The notes under the pieces were generated by a model. It did not search any database. It saw only the letters and a list, made by a program, of their open reading frames with translations, and was not told the origin of the DNA. From assembly GCF_946479965.1 (NCBI RefSeq), contig NZ_CAMLHX010000009.1:1-64000 (forward strand): DNA of 64,000 bases, read 5' to 3'. Each line of letters starts with the position of its first letter. Positions within the stretch are counted from its first letter, which is position 1. Source of the DNA: an uncultured Mucilaginibacter sp. Its GTDB lineage: Bacteria; Bacteroidota; Bacteroidia; Sphingobacteriales; Sphingobacteriaceae. The position numbers were made by a program, and so were the translations under genes. This document shows, piece after piece, positions 18,578 through 27,390 of the stretch.

Positions 18578-18733
18578 ATGAATATCCAAACCATTATAGT
18601 GATTCTTTTGTTTGCCGGAGCCTTGTTTTACGTTGGCAGAATGGTATACAAAAACTTATTTACCAAAAAAAGTTGCGGCGGCAATTGTAAATGCGGCGTT
18701 GATTTTTCGGGTATTGAGCCCGACAAAAAATAA
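18578..18733 (+). CDS. FeoB-associated Cys-rich membrane protein (small)
   Basis: 51 residues: one N-terminal membrane helix (about residues 4-20, IIVILLFAGALFYVG), a basic stretch with KNLFTKK, then a Cys cluster SCGGNCKCG at residues 32-40 and an acidic tail. This is the layout of the small 'FeoB-associated Cys-rich membrane protein' family, proposed to assist ferrous iron uptake or to bind metal. No feoA or feoB lies in the window, so here it is an orphan copy. The start is supported by the -7 box 5 nt upstream and by the family's usual length. It may be co-transcribed with the synthase gene 68 bp downstream. Confidence 0.75.
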   Translation: MNIQTIIVILLFAGALFYVGRMVYKNLFTKKSCGGNCKCGVDFSGIEPDKK

Positions 18734-18801
18734 AAACGGTAGCTGCTTCTTATGCAGTTTTTGATTGCCTTTAATCTTACTAGTTAAAAATCACTTTTTT
18801 A

Positions 18802-21800
18802 ATGCGGCATAAACAGATTTTTCAGGCCGATACACCCGAGAGATGGAATCGTTTTAAGTGGATCAGTCGCGTTGTATTATTTATATTGTTTTGCGGCGTT
18901 ATAGCAGCCGCCATAACGGTAACATCGCAACAATACCCCGAACTCCCCAATCTTAATCCTGCGCCGAAACGAATAAGCGACGAAGAGTTGCGGGCGCTAA
19001 GAGTATCAACCCGGTATAAAGATTATAAGGTGCAAAAAGGCCAGTTAGATGCATTGGCCAAAGCCAGGCGGCGTCATCAGTTGGAGCACCCTAACAACAA
19101 AGACCGTATAAATGCCGCCTTTTACCGCGAATGGGAAACACAGGCCTACACTTCTTTAAAGGATAACATCAGTCAGCTGGACATGGTGGTTTCCGAAGGT
19201 TTTTTTATTAAACCGGGGGCAGACACTATTGAAGCGCGCATTGACACGGGGCTGATCAATATCAATAAAAAATATAACAAGCCTATAGTTATCTCGATAT
19301 CAAATTACATAAACGAAGATAATATACGCGGCCATTTTGATGTGGAGGATGTTGTACGCATAACATCTAACAAAAAACTACGCCAGGTTTTTATTAACAG
19401 TCTTGTAAAACAGCTCAAAAAATATCGCCTTCGCGGTATCAATCTGGATATTAATGATCTGCCCAATAGAGATAACGGCAATTACAGATTGTTTCAGGAG
19501 GATCTATACAACACACTTCACCCGCAAGGCTTTTTAGTTACGCAGAATGTAATTCCTGATGATGACCGGTATGATCTGTTACACTTGCAGCGCTTTAATG
19601 ATTACTTGTTTGTTATGGCCATTGATCAGCATACAGACGAGAGTAATGCCGGCTATATTTCGCACCAGCACTGGGTGGAAGAAATGCTGGACAGGGTTTG
19701 CGATATTGTACCGAGTGAAAAAGTAATACTCACCATTGCGGGTGGCGGCGTTGACTGGCCAAAAAGCAGTATCGGCACTACTGTTGGTTACCAGGCAGTA
19801 GTTAGTACGGCACAACAATATAATAGTAAAATTACTTATGACCCGGTGTCGGCCAATCTGCATTATACTTATACGGGACAAGACAGCCTTTTGCATACCG
19901 TTTATTTTACCGATGCTGCCACCAACTTCAACATTATGCGGATGGCTGATGATTGGGAAACAGGCGGAATAGCGCTATGGCGTTTGGGCGTTGAAGACCC
20001 GCGTTTATGGAAGTTTTTCCAAAAAAATCTTGCCTTATCGGCGTTAAAGAAAACCAAATTTGACCTTAAGGAACTAGACAACGTAGCACTTAATACCAAG
20101 ATCGACTACACGGGTGACGGAGAAGTGCTCGACTTGATAACTACCCCCTCTGAAGGTAAGATAACCCTTAAATTGGATACGGTAAATTTTGCTATTACCG
20201 ACCAGACCTACGTTAAATTACCAACCAAATACGTAATTAGAAAATACGGCTACAAACCCGGCAAAGTGGTGCTCACATTTGACGATGGCCCCGATCCGGA
20301 TTACACACCACGCATTCTGGATATCCTGAAAAAGGAAAAGGTACCGGCTTCCTTCTTTGTGGTTGGATCAATGGTAGAAAAGAATATTCCGATCTTTAAA
20401 CGCATTTATAATGAGGGCTATGAAATAGGTAATCATACATTTTTTCACCCGGATATATCAAAGATAAGTTTGGATAGGGTGATACTTGAGTTGAATTCTA
20501 CCCGAAAACTTATTGAATCCATCACCGGTCACAGCACTATTCTTTTCCGCCCTCCTTTTAATGCCGACGCCGAGCCGCAAACCCTTGAAGAGATCATCCC
20601 GGTAGCCGAGAGCCGGAAACAAAGCTATATAACCATAGGAGAATCGATTGATCCTTTAGACTGGGAGCCCGGGGTTACCGCGCAGCAGATAATTGACCGT
20701 GTAAAACGCGATTATAAAAAAGGATCGATGATATTGCTGCATGATGCCGGTGGCGATACAAGGGAGGCGACTGTTCAGGCATTGCCGGAAATCATTCGTT
20801 TTTACAAAGAAAAGGGATATGAATTTACCACCATCGCCGATATTTTAGACAAAAAAAAGGACGAATTAATGCCGGCCATAGAGGATAATGCCGACAGCGG
20901 TGTTATTGGCGCTTTTTATGATGCCGTTGTTATGGGCTTTTTCTTTGGGAACTGGTTTTTATTTTATGTTTTTCTTTCCGCCATATTTTTGGCTATAGGC
21001 AGAATTGCCTTGATAGGCATTTTAGCGCTACGGCAACACACCGAGAATAAAAAGAAACGACAGGTTGGCAAACCAGTGCCCGTAAGCATTATAGTACCTG
21101 CCTATAACGAGGAGGTGACCGCTCTTAAAACAATAAAAAGTCTGCTTAATACCGACTACCCGGCTTTTGAAATAATTTTCATTGATGACGGATCTACAGA
21201 TAACACATACAATATAGTCACTAAAGAATACGGAAATAATCCATTGGTTACCATTTTAACCAAGCCTAACGGCGGTAAGGCATCGGCACTGAACCTTGGT
21301 ATAAGCCAGGCCAAATACGACTTTACCGTTTGTATAGATGCGGATACACAGTTAAAAAATGATGCGGTTTACCACCTGATGACCTATTTTACTGATGACG
21401 AGATAGGTGCTGTTGCAGGTACAGTTAAAGTGGGTAACGAAAACAACATTATAACCAAGTGGCAGGCTATTGAATATATTACCGCCCAAAACATGGACCG
21501 CCGGGCGTTCGATCTGATCAATAGCATTACCGTTATTCCGGGGGCTATTGGTGCTTTTCGCAAGTCGGCAATAGAACAGGCAGGCGGTTTTACATCTGAT
21601 ACACTTGCCGAGGATTGCGACCTTACCATGCGCATTTTAAAATGCGGATACATAGTACGCAACGCCGCCGAAGCCATTGCCTATACCGAAGCGCCCGAAA
21701 CACTCAACGGCCTGTTAAAACAGCGTTTTAGATGGAGTTTTGGTGTTATACAAAGCTTTTGGAAAAACCGCAAAGCCCTGTTCAACAAAAAATACAAATC

Positions 21801-22173
21801 TTTTGGGATGGTGGGTATGCCTAACATTCTCATCTTCCAGATAATTCTGCCGCTATTTTCGCCCTTGGCTGATCTGATGATGATATTAGGGTTATTTAGC
21901 GACAAGCCCGAAAAAATATTGGGCTACTACGGGCTTTTTGTTTTGATAGATTTTATTGTCTCCATAATAGCTTTCAGGATGGAGAAAGAGGATTATAGAA
22001 AATTGATTTACATCATTCCGCAGCGATTTATATGGCGGCAGCTAATGTATTACATTCTTTTTAAGGCTATCCGCAGAGCATTAAAAGGTGAGTTAAATGC
22101 CTGGGGCGATTTGAAAAGGACGGGAAATGTTAAGGGTGAAATGGTGGGAAACAAAGATTCTGAATTATCCTGA
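18802..22173 (+). CDS. Three-domain protein: GH18-like, NodB polysaccharide deacetylase, GT2 synthase
   Basis: 1123 residues. After one membrane helix (about 22-45) comes a GH18-like barrel (about 100-400), a NodB deacetylase domain (about 485-690), a helix near 715-745 and a processive GT2 domain (about 760-1010) with C-terminal helices. Deacetylase motifs are complete: TFDDGPD (D494, D495), H545-x3-H549, FRPPF, DPLDW and LLHD. The GT2 domain has IDDGS (795-798), DAD (846-848), ED (937-938) and QRFRW (974-978), as in NodC, chitin and PgaC-type synthases. The GH18 motif reads GINLDIN (212-218), with Asn in place of the catalytic Glu. A plausible role is synthesis and partial deacetylation of a beta-linked N-acetylglucosamine polymer; polymer identity is inferred. 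Confidence 0.88.
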   Translation: MRHKQIFQADTPERWNRFKWISRVVLFILFCGVIAAAITVTSQQYPELPNLNPAPKRISDEELRALRVSTRYKDYKVQKGQLDALAKARRRHQLEHPNNKDRINAAFYREWETQAYTSLKDNISQLDMVVSEGFFIKPGADTIEARIDTGLININKKYNKPIVISISNYINEDNIRGHFDVEDVVRITSNKKLRQVFINSLVKQLKKYRLRGINLDINDLPNRDNGNYRLFQEDLYNTLHPQGFLVTQNVIPDDDRYDLLHLQRFNDYLFVMAIDQHTDESNAGYISHQHWVEEMLDRVCDIVPSEKVILTIAGGGVDWPKSSIGTTVGYQAVVSTAQQYNSKITYDPVSANLHYTYTGQDSLLHTVYFTDAATNFNIMRMADDWETGGIALWRLGVEDPRLWKFFQKNLALSALKKTKFDLKELDNVALNTKIDYTGDGEVLDLITTPSEGKITLKLDTVNFAITDQTYVKLPTKYVIRKYGYKPGKVVLTFDDGPDPDYTPRILDILKKEKVPASFFVVGSMVEKNIPIFKRIYNEGYEIGNHTFFHPDISKISLDRVILELNSTRKLIESITGHSTILFRPPFNADAEPQTLEEIIPVAESRKQSYITIGESIDPLDWEPGVTAQQIIDRVKRDYKKGSMILLHDAGGDTREATVQALPEIIRFYKEKGYEFTTIADILDKKKDELMPAIEDNADSGVIGAFYDAVVMGFFFGNWFLFYVFLSAIFLAIGRIALIGILALRQHTENKKKRQVGKPVPVSIIVPAYNEEVTALKTIKSLLNTDYPAFEIIFIDDGSTDNTYNIVTKEYGNNPLVTILTKPNGGKASALNLGISQAKYDFTVCIDADTQLKNDAVYHLMTYFTDDEIGAVAGTVKVGNENNIITKWQAIEYITAQNMDRRAFDLINSITVIPGAIGAFRKSAIEQAGGFTSDTLAEDCDLTMRILKCGYIVRNAAEAIAYTEAPETLNGLLKQRFRWSFGVIQSFWKNRKALFNKKYKSFGMVGMPNILIFQIILPLFSPLADLMMILGLFSDKPEKILGYYGLFVLIDFIVSIIAFRMEKEDYRKLIYIIPQRFIWRQLMYYILFKAIRRALKGELNAWGDLKRTGNVKGEMVGNKDSELS

Positions 22174-22217
22174 TTCACTAATAGCGATGGGTTTGAAACC
22201 CATCGCTATTAGTGAAT
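22173..22217. repeat. Perfect 22-bp-arm palindrome between convergent genes
   Basis: Positions 22173-22194 are the exact reverse complement of 22196-22217, with a single central G. The palindrome begins on the last base of the synthase stop codon and ends 5 nt before the ispF stop. It could act as a bidirectional transcript end or RNA-stabilising hairpin, but no U-tract follows directly. It could also be a dispersed palindromic repeat. Confidence 0.8.
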
Positions 22218-22222
22218 TGATG

Positions 22223-22705
22223 TTATACCTTTTCTATCAAACAAACAGCATAAGCAACAACGCCCTCTTGCCTTCCAATAAAGCCCAAGGTTTCGTTAGT
22301 TGTAGCTTTTATAGAAATATCGTCTTCATCAATACCTGCAGCGGCAGCTATGTTTTTCTTCATCTGGGGGATATGCGGATTGATCTTAGGCGCCTCCAGG
22401 CACACCATGGCGTCAATATTACCTATGCCCCAGCCTTTTTCTTTTAAAAGTTCAAGCACGTGTTGTAGCAACACCAGGCTGCTTATACCTTTCCAGCGGT
22501 TATCGGTGTTGGAGAAATGGAAGCCTATATCGCGCAGATTTGCAGCTCCTAACAGGGCATCGCAAATGGCATGCAGCAAAACATCAGCATCAGAGTGGCC
22601 GTAAGCTCCGGAGTGATGTTCCAGCTTAACTCCGCCTAAAATAAAGGGATGTTCGTCTTTTAACTGGTGTACATCAAAACCAAAACCAACACGTATTTTA
22701 CCCAT
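22223..22705 (-). CDS. ispF: 2-C-methyl-D-erythritol 2,4-cyclodiphosphate synthase
   Basis: 160 residues, the usual length. It forms the cyclic diphosphate in the methylerythritol phosphate pathway of isoprenoid synthesis. The metal-binding D-x-H is in VGFGFDVHQL (D9, H11); GHSDADVLLHAICDALLGAA supplies the third metal ligand and active-site loop; TTNETLGFIGRQEGVVAYA is the conserved C-terminal block. It lies 2 bp downstream of porV on the same strand, an adjacency expected in this group of bacteria, and is the end of that transcript. Confidence 0.97.
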   Translation of the reverse strand: MGKIRVGFGFDVHQLKDEHPFILGGVKLEHHSGAYGHSDADVLLHAICDALLGAANLRDIGFHFSNTDNRWKGISSLVLLQHVLELLKEKGWGIGNIDAMVCLEAPKINPHIPQMKKNIAAAAGIDEDDISIKATTNETLGFIGRQEGVVAYAVCLIEKV

Positions 22706-22707
22706 AA

Positions 22708-23865
22708 TTACTTCGTACTGCCAAAGTTAATTCCAAGTGATATTCTGAGCGTATTGGCAAGGGGGCTGTTTTTTTGGTTCGCAGCCAGGTACGAAAAATC
22801 AAAGCGATAAATATCGTACTTAAGGCCAACACCCAGCGTAAGATACTGCCTGCCACCTTTTGATGGGTTTTCGTAGAAATAGCCGGCCCTTAAGGCAAAC
22901 TGCTGGTTATACCAGTACTCCAAACCCGATGATATGCTTACTTCCTTCAGCTCTTCTTTAAAACCGCCCGGTGCGTCGCTAAATGAGCCGAAAATACCGG
23001 CAGGAACAGATACATCCGGGTCTTTACCCGAAATAATAAAGCCATTAGCATCGCGCAAAGGCGGCGATGGTACCAGTAGTTTGTTAAAATCAACAGTAGC
23101 GGTAAGCTGGCTGTAGTCATCAATGTTCCAGGTATCTGCAACGCCTAATTTTAAATTGGTAGGCAAAAAGTAGGATGGCCCGGCCTCAGCATATTTAACC
23201 TTTGTGCCTATGTTAGATATGTTTGCACCGAAAGAGAAGATACCATCGGTACCAAACTGTTCCATTGGTTTTTTATAGAACATGGATATATCGGCCGCAA
23301 AAGCGTTTGCAGGTTTGATACCCTGCGTGGCCCCGGTAGAAAACGAGGCGTTTGAAAGATCTGAATGGATAAAACGCATGGTTAATCCCAATGAGAAGTT
23401 ATCGCCAAACTTACGGGCCAGCGAAGCATCTATCGAATACTCGTTGGGGCGGTAAGTGCCTTGGTTAAGCTGGTTATTATCTACTAATTGTATGGCACCC
23501 AAATTAAAATATCTAACTGACGCGCCTATAACATTCCGGTCATCCAGTTTGTGTGCAAAACTAAGGTATGACAAACTCACATCGGGTACTAAACGCCTCA
23601 ACCAGGGGCTATATGAAGCGGCGATGGCAAAGTCGTTGTCGATAAAAGCGAGTTTAGATGGGTTCCAAAAATTTGAATTGGCATCAGCTGATATGGCTGC
23701 ACCCGCCTCGCCCATTGCGCCCGAGCGCGAATCAGGGGCGATATTTAAAAAAGGCACCGCCGTAGGAATTGCGCCGTAACCGCTGCCATCGGTATTGGTT
23801 TGTGCACTTGCGGGAAGTGCCGTAAGCAGGTATAAAACCGCTATCCCACCTATAAAAAACTTCAT
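22708..23865 (-). CDS. porV: Type IX secretion outer-membrane protein PorV (LptO)
   Basis: 385 residues with a signal peptide (cleavage near PASAQ) and a FadL-like 14-strand beta-barrel. Diagnostic segments are TAVPFLNIAPDSRSGAMGEA at the mature N-terminus and SPWLRRLVPDVSLSYLSFA. PorV shuttles T9SS cargo from the SprA translocon to the PorU attachment complex. It is divergent from gldJ across a 248-bp spacer and continues into ispF. In Flavobacterium porU lies between gldJ and porV; here it does not. A -7-like TATATTTA (23891-23898, minus strand) lies 25 nt upstream of the start. Confidence 0.93.
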   Translation of the reverse strand: MKFFIGGIAVLYLLTALPASAQTNTDGSGYGAIPTAVPFLNIAPDSRSGAMGEAGAAISADANSNFWNPSKLAFIDNDFAIAASYSPWLRRLVPDVSLSYLSFAHKLDDRNVIGASVRYFNLGAIQLVDNNQLNQGTYRPNEYSIDASLARKFGDNFSLGLTMRFIHSDLSNASFSTGATQGIKPANAFAADISMFYKKPMEQFGTDGIFSFGANISNIGTKVKYAEAGPSYFLPTNLKLGVADTWNIDDYSQLTATVDFNKLLVPSPPLRDANGFIISGKDPDVSVPAGIFGSFSDAPGGFKEELKEVSISSGLEYWYNQQFALRAGYFYENPSKGGRQYLTLGVGLKYDIYRFDFSYLAANQKNSPLANTLRISLGINFGSTK

Positions 23866-24113
23866 TGATCTGCAGATTTAAATAAACGGATAAATATAAC
23901 GGAATTAAATGCTACCCACCTAACAAGATTTTTTTTATTCTAATTACAGCATTTGCAACATCTTATGCTTAAATAGCGTTAAAATCGCTGCATATAAAAG
24001 TCAATAAGTTGTGGCAAAATTTTTGATTAGCTTTTTACTTTAAAATAATTAAATTTACCCCTATAATATATTTATTAATTTTGTGCCCTATATCTATATA
24101 TAACGTAAGAAAT
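23866..24113. promoter_or_regulatory. Divergent promoter region porV / gldJ
   Basis: This 248-bp AT-rich spacer carries a -7-like TATATTTA on the minus strand at 23891-23898, facing porV, and TAATTTTG on the plus strand at 24076-24083, facing gldJ, each about 25-30 nt from its start codon. Poly-A and poly-T tracts lie between them. No operator is obvious. Confidence 0.5.
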
Positions 24114-25763
24114 ATGAAATTACTTTTTACTCGTACTGCTTTAGTGCTGTTGGGTGTTACAATGTTAGCGAGCAGCTGTAGTAAACAACGGTCAGAAAAA
24201 ACGGGTATTCCTTATAACGACAAAAAGTTTGGTTACCAAAAATTCAGACAAACCCACCCGGCTCCGGGCCCGGGCCTTGTTGCTATTGAGGGTGGTACGT
24301 TTGTTTTAGGTGGCAGTGCCGATCAGGATGTTACTTTTGATTATAACAATGTACGCAGAAGGGTAACCATTCCTGCGTTCTATATGGACGAAGCGGAAGT
24401 TTCTAACCAGGATTGGTTGGATTATCTTGCATGGATAAGGATGACCTTCCCTACTGACAATGAATATTATTACAATGCGCTGCCTGATACACTGGTTTGG
24501 CGCAGCCCATTGGCATACAATGAGCCTTATGTAAATAATTATCTGCGTCACCCGGCATTTCAGGATTATCCTGTTGTTGGTGTAACGTGGGAACAGGCTC
24601 AGGAATATTGCCAATGGCGTACAGATCGTACGAATGAGTTTATTTTACAGGAAAAAAAGATTTTAGTAAACCCACGTGCAAAAAAAGGTGCCCCGGCAGC
24701 TGTTGCCAATACGGCTAACGGCGGTACTACAGATTCGCAAACCCCTTTTAATACCGACTTGTATCTGAATAACCAATACAGAGGGACAGGTATTGATGGA
24801 AAAGGTATGCCAAGAAACCTGAATGCTAACGATGGGAACAAAAAGTCGGTAAGGCCGGTGCGTGTGGAAGATGGGATATTAAAACCTGCTTACCGCCTGC
24901 CTACAGAAGCAGAATGGGAATACGCGGCATTATCACTTAATGGTAATACTCAGTTTGAAAATATTGATGACGGCAAAGTTTACCCATGGAACGGATTGGG
25001 TGTGCGCTCGGCAGCAAAAGCAACCCGTGGTTTAATTATGGCCAACTTTAAACGTGGCAATGGCGATAACGCGGGTGTTGGTGGATATTTGAACGATAAA
25101 GCATTTATTACTGCCCCGGTACGGTCATACCAACCGAATGATTTTGGTTTGTATAACATGGCAGGCAATGTTAACGAGTGGGTTGAAGATACTTACCGCC
25201 AGATGTCGTTTGAAGATGTTGACGCTTTTAACCCTTTCAGGGGAAATCAATTTGCTGACAAGCGTTTGGCCAACGCAAGTACCGGCCAATACGCCAAGGA
25301 TAAATACGGACGCCCTATAAAGGATCCGGCAAAAGCTGCTAAAAAAATGACCTACGCCGAGTTGATAGCTTCGCAACGTGCTGATAGCGCTGCTAACGCG
25401 GCCACGGCTCCGGGCAGGCAGCCTGTGGCAAATAATCCAACTACTCAAGGTGTTCCGTTTGTGGTTAAAGATCCTTTGGCCGGCAAACCTTACAACGCCG
25501 ATGCACGGGGTTTCCGAGACAGTGTAAATGTTAACCTATATGGCATAACCACCTTGGTGAATGACCGCTCTAAGGTTTACAAAGGTGGCTCATGGAATGA
25601 CCTGGCTTACTGGTTAAACCCGGCCACCCGCCGTTTTATGGACCAAGGTGACGCCAGCGCCGAAGTTGGTTTCCGTTGCGCAATGGATCTGGTTGGTGCC
25701 CCGGAAATTAATCCGAATGGAAAGCCACATTTTAGCGTAAAGAAATCTAAAGCCGGCAGATAG
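24114..25763 (+). CDS. gldJ: Gliding motility / T9SS lipoprotein GldJ
   Basis: 549 residues from the ATG at 24114; an upstream in-frame start at 24081 would cover the -7 box and delay the signal peptide. The lipobox is MLASSC. The mature part is a formylglycine-generating-enzyme (sulfatase-modifying) fold: VAIEGGTFVLGGSAD, SNQDWLDYLAW, YPVVGVTWEQAQEYCQWR, YRLPTEAEWEYAA, GLYNMAGNVNEWVEDTYR, VYKGGSWND and VGFRCAMD. GldJ belongs to the GldK/GldJ group required for gliding and T9SS function in Bacteroidota, with a structural rather than enzymatic role. Long insertions (about 185-255 and 360-450) separate the core blocks. Facing porV supports the call over a generic FGE lipoprotein. Confidence 0.87.
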   Translation: MKLLFTRTALVLLGVTMLASSCSKQRSEKTGIPYNDKKFGYQKFRQTHPAPGPGLVAIEGGTFVLGGSADQDVTFDYNNVRRRVTIPAFYMDEAEVSNQDWLDYLAWIRMTFPTDNEYYYNALPDTLVWRSPLAYNEPYVNNYLRHPAFQDYPVVGVTWEQAQEYCQWRTDRTNEFILQEKKILVNPRAKKGAPAAVANTANGGTTDSQTPFNTDLYLNNQYRGTGIDGKGMPRNLNANDGNKKSVRPVRVEDGILKPAYRLPTEAEWEYAALSLNGNTQFENIDDGKVYPWNGLGVRSAAKATRGLIMANFKRGNGDNAGVGGYLNDKAFITAPVRSYQPNDFGLYNMAGNVNEWVEDTYRQMSFEDVDAFNPFRGNQFADKRLANASTGQYAKDKYGRPIKDPAKAAKKMTYAELIASQRADSAANAATAPGRQPVANNPTTQGVPFVVKDPLAGKPYNADARGFRDSVNVNLYGITTLVNDRSKVYKGGSWNDLAYWLNPATRRFMDQGDASAEVGFRCAMDLVGAPEINPNGKPHFSVKKSKAGR

Positions 25764-25789
25764 AATATTCCCTCAGTGGAAGAGATAAT

Positions 25790-25828
25790 ATAAAGGCCCG
25801 AATGGTTAAACACCATTCGGGCCTTTAT
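25790..25828 (+). terminator. Intrinsic terminator after gldJ
   Basis: A 16-bp perfect stem (25790-25805 with 25813-25828) around a 7-nt loop. The GC-rich core GGCCCGAATGG is flanked by A and T tracts on both sides. It lies 27 bp after the gldJ stop. Confidence 0.8.
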
Positions 25829-25953
25829 ATTAATTGTCTATCCCGTTTTCAAGATTGATATCTATTTTCCTGGCGAACTTAATTACTGAATTCAAAGAAA
25901 ATCGTATTTTTACTCAATCTTATCACGTTCATTTAATTAGTTCAGCGCATTAT

Positions 25954-27360
25954 ATGAAGCCTTTTTTCTATCTCCTTATAGTTTTTGCGCTATTTTTCAG
26001 CGGTTGCAAAAAAAGCTCTCATGATGATCCGAATTCGCCCGACTCTTTATCTTTCAAAATAATTGAACAAAAAAAAAGCAACGATAACGTTGTTACAATA
26101 TCCTGGTCTACTCCTTTTGGAGCTGCTGCCGGCGCTGACATAACTTATAAAGTAAGCTTAAATGGTGTAGTACTGGGCACGGTAAAAAATAATTCTTACA
26201 TCTTTAATGATATTTTAGCTACTAAAACCTACACCGGAGAAATAACAGCCATAGTTAATGGCGTGGAAAAAAAACTTGATTTTAAAATTGAGAAAGAAAA
26301 CTCGTTCATATTTACCCATACACTTCGCGATCGCTTTAGTTGCTATACAACTACCGGTTATTATGTGTGGAGTAAGCATAAACTGGAAGCATCCGCAGTG
26401 GTTATATCTAATGATACTTTATTTGTCTATTCTGTTGACAACTCAATCACCAGGGGCACCCTTTATGCATTAAATATTAAAACAGGCGCAACGTTTTGGT
26501 CTGTGCCAAGTAAGTCAGAGAGATCCGTAAAGCAATTTTTTTATAATAAAGGCATACTTTACGAAATACATACGAATGCAGTTTTTGCAATTAATTCAAC
26601 CAATGGGCATGAAATTTGGAAGAGTGAATTTATTTCTGAAAGCTATAACTTTGCTATAGATAACGATATTTTGGTGTCAGCCAACCCTAACACAAGCCAT
26701 AACAGCACCTTAATTTCTTACGACGTTAAAAATGGTAGGGAAATATGGCGTTATCCCGCGGGCTATGAGTCTCAATTAGGCAATCCATATATTAAAGACG
26801 GCATTGTCTATATAGTACATACTTACCCAACAGGCGATTATTTTCATCCATACACAAGTAGCTTATGCGCTTTTGAGGGAAAAACAGGGGTAAAAAAAGT
26901 AGTTTACAATTTCCCCGAAAAATTAGGAGCCTACCCTGTGGCATCAAGGCCGCTGGTAATTGGCAATGCTGTTTTTTTTCCTGTAGGTAGTGCTAATGGT
27001 TATGAGGATAAATTATATGCGGTAGATAAAAATACCGGTGCTCTATTATGGAAGATACCTATGATCTACGGAGGTTTAGGTGGTAATTCAGATTTATTTG
27101 TGTATGGTACAGGGGGAACTGATTGGTTAACAAAGATTGATATTACAACAGGGAAAACCTTGTGGGATGCTGCATTGTTGGGCAATGCGGTGATTACCGC
27201 TGATAAAATTTATTCTTTAAAGGCAAGTACATGGGATGAGGAATCTCATTTTATAAAAACTTACTCCACATCGTCGGGGCTGATTGATGCTACTTCGGAT
27301 CCGAATATAAATGCCACCAATGGTTTAATTCTGCTTATAAATAACGTTCCGTATTACTAG
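25954..27360 (+). CDS. PQQ-like beta-propeller lipoprotein
   Basis: 468 residues from the ATG at 25954, where the lipoprotein signal starts (lipobox FFSGC, then KKSS); the longer frame from 25834 would put 40 unrelated residues before it. A fibronectin-like region (about 35-130, VTISWSTPFGAAAGADITYK) is followed by PQQ-type propeller blades with the recurring pattern LYALNIKTGATFW, VFAINSTNGHEIWK, ISYDVKNGREIWR, LYAVDKNTGALLWK and KIDITTGKTLW. Such proteins are surface or periplasmic scaffolds; the fold resembles BamB, but the N-terminal domain and isolated position argue against BamB itself. Sequence is more AT-rich than its neighbours. Function unknown. Confidence 0.78.
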   Translation: MKPFFYLLIVFALFFSGCKKSSHDDPNSPDSLSFKIIEQKKSNDNVVTISWSTPFGAAAGADITYKVSLNGVVLGTVKNNSYIFNDILATKTYTGEITAIVNGVEKKLDFKIEKENSFIFTHTLRDRFSCYTTTGYYVWSKHKLEASAVVISNDTLFVYSVDNSITRGTLYALNIKTGATFWSVPSKSERSVKQFFYNKGILYEIHTNAVFAINSTNGHEIWKSEFISESYNFAIDNDILVSANPNTSHNSTLISYDVKNGREIWRYPAGYESQLGNPYIKDGIVYIVHTYPTGDYFHPYTSSLCAFEGKTGVKKVVYNFPEKLGAYPVASRPLVIGNAVFFPVGSANGYEDKLYAVDKNTGALLWKIPMIYGGLGGNSDLFVYGTGGTDWLTKIDITTGKTLWDAALLGNAVITADKIYSLKASTWDEESHFIKTYSTSSGLIDATSDPNINATNGLILLINNVPYY

Positions 27361-27390
27361 TAATTGTAAACAATTTAAGCCATTTGCTTG

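Noticed and set aside
22173..22217. Standard rho-independent terminator
   Set aside because: The stem is long enough but no U-tract follows on either strand; kept as a palindromic repeat instead.
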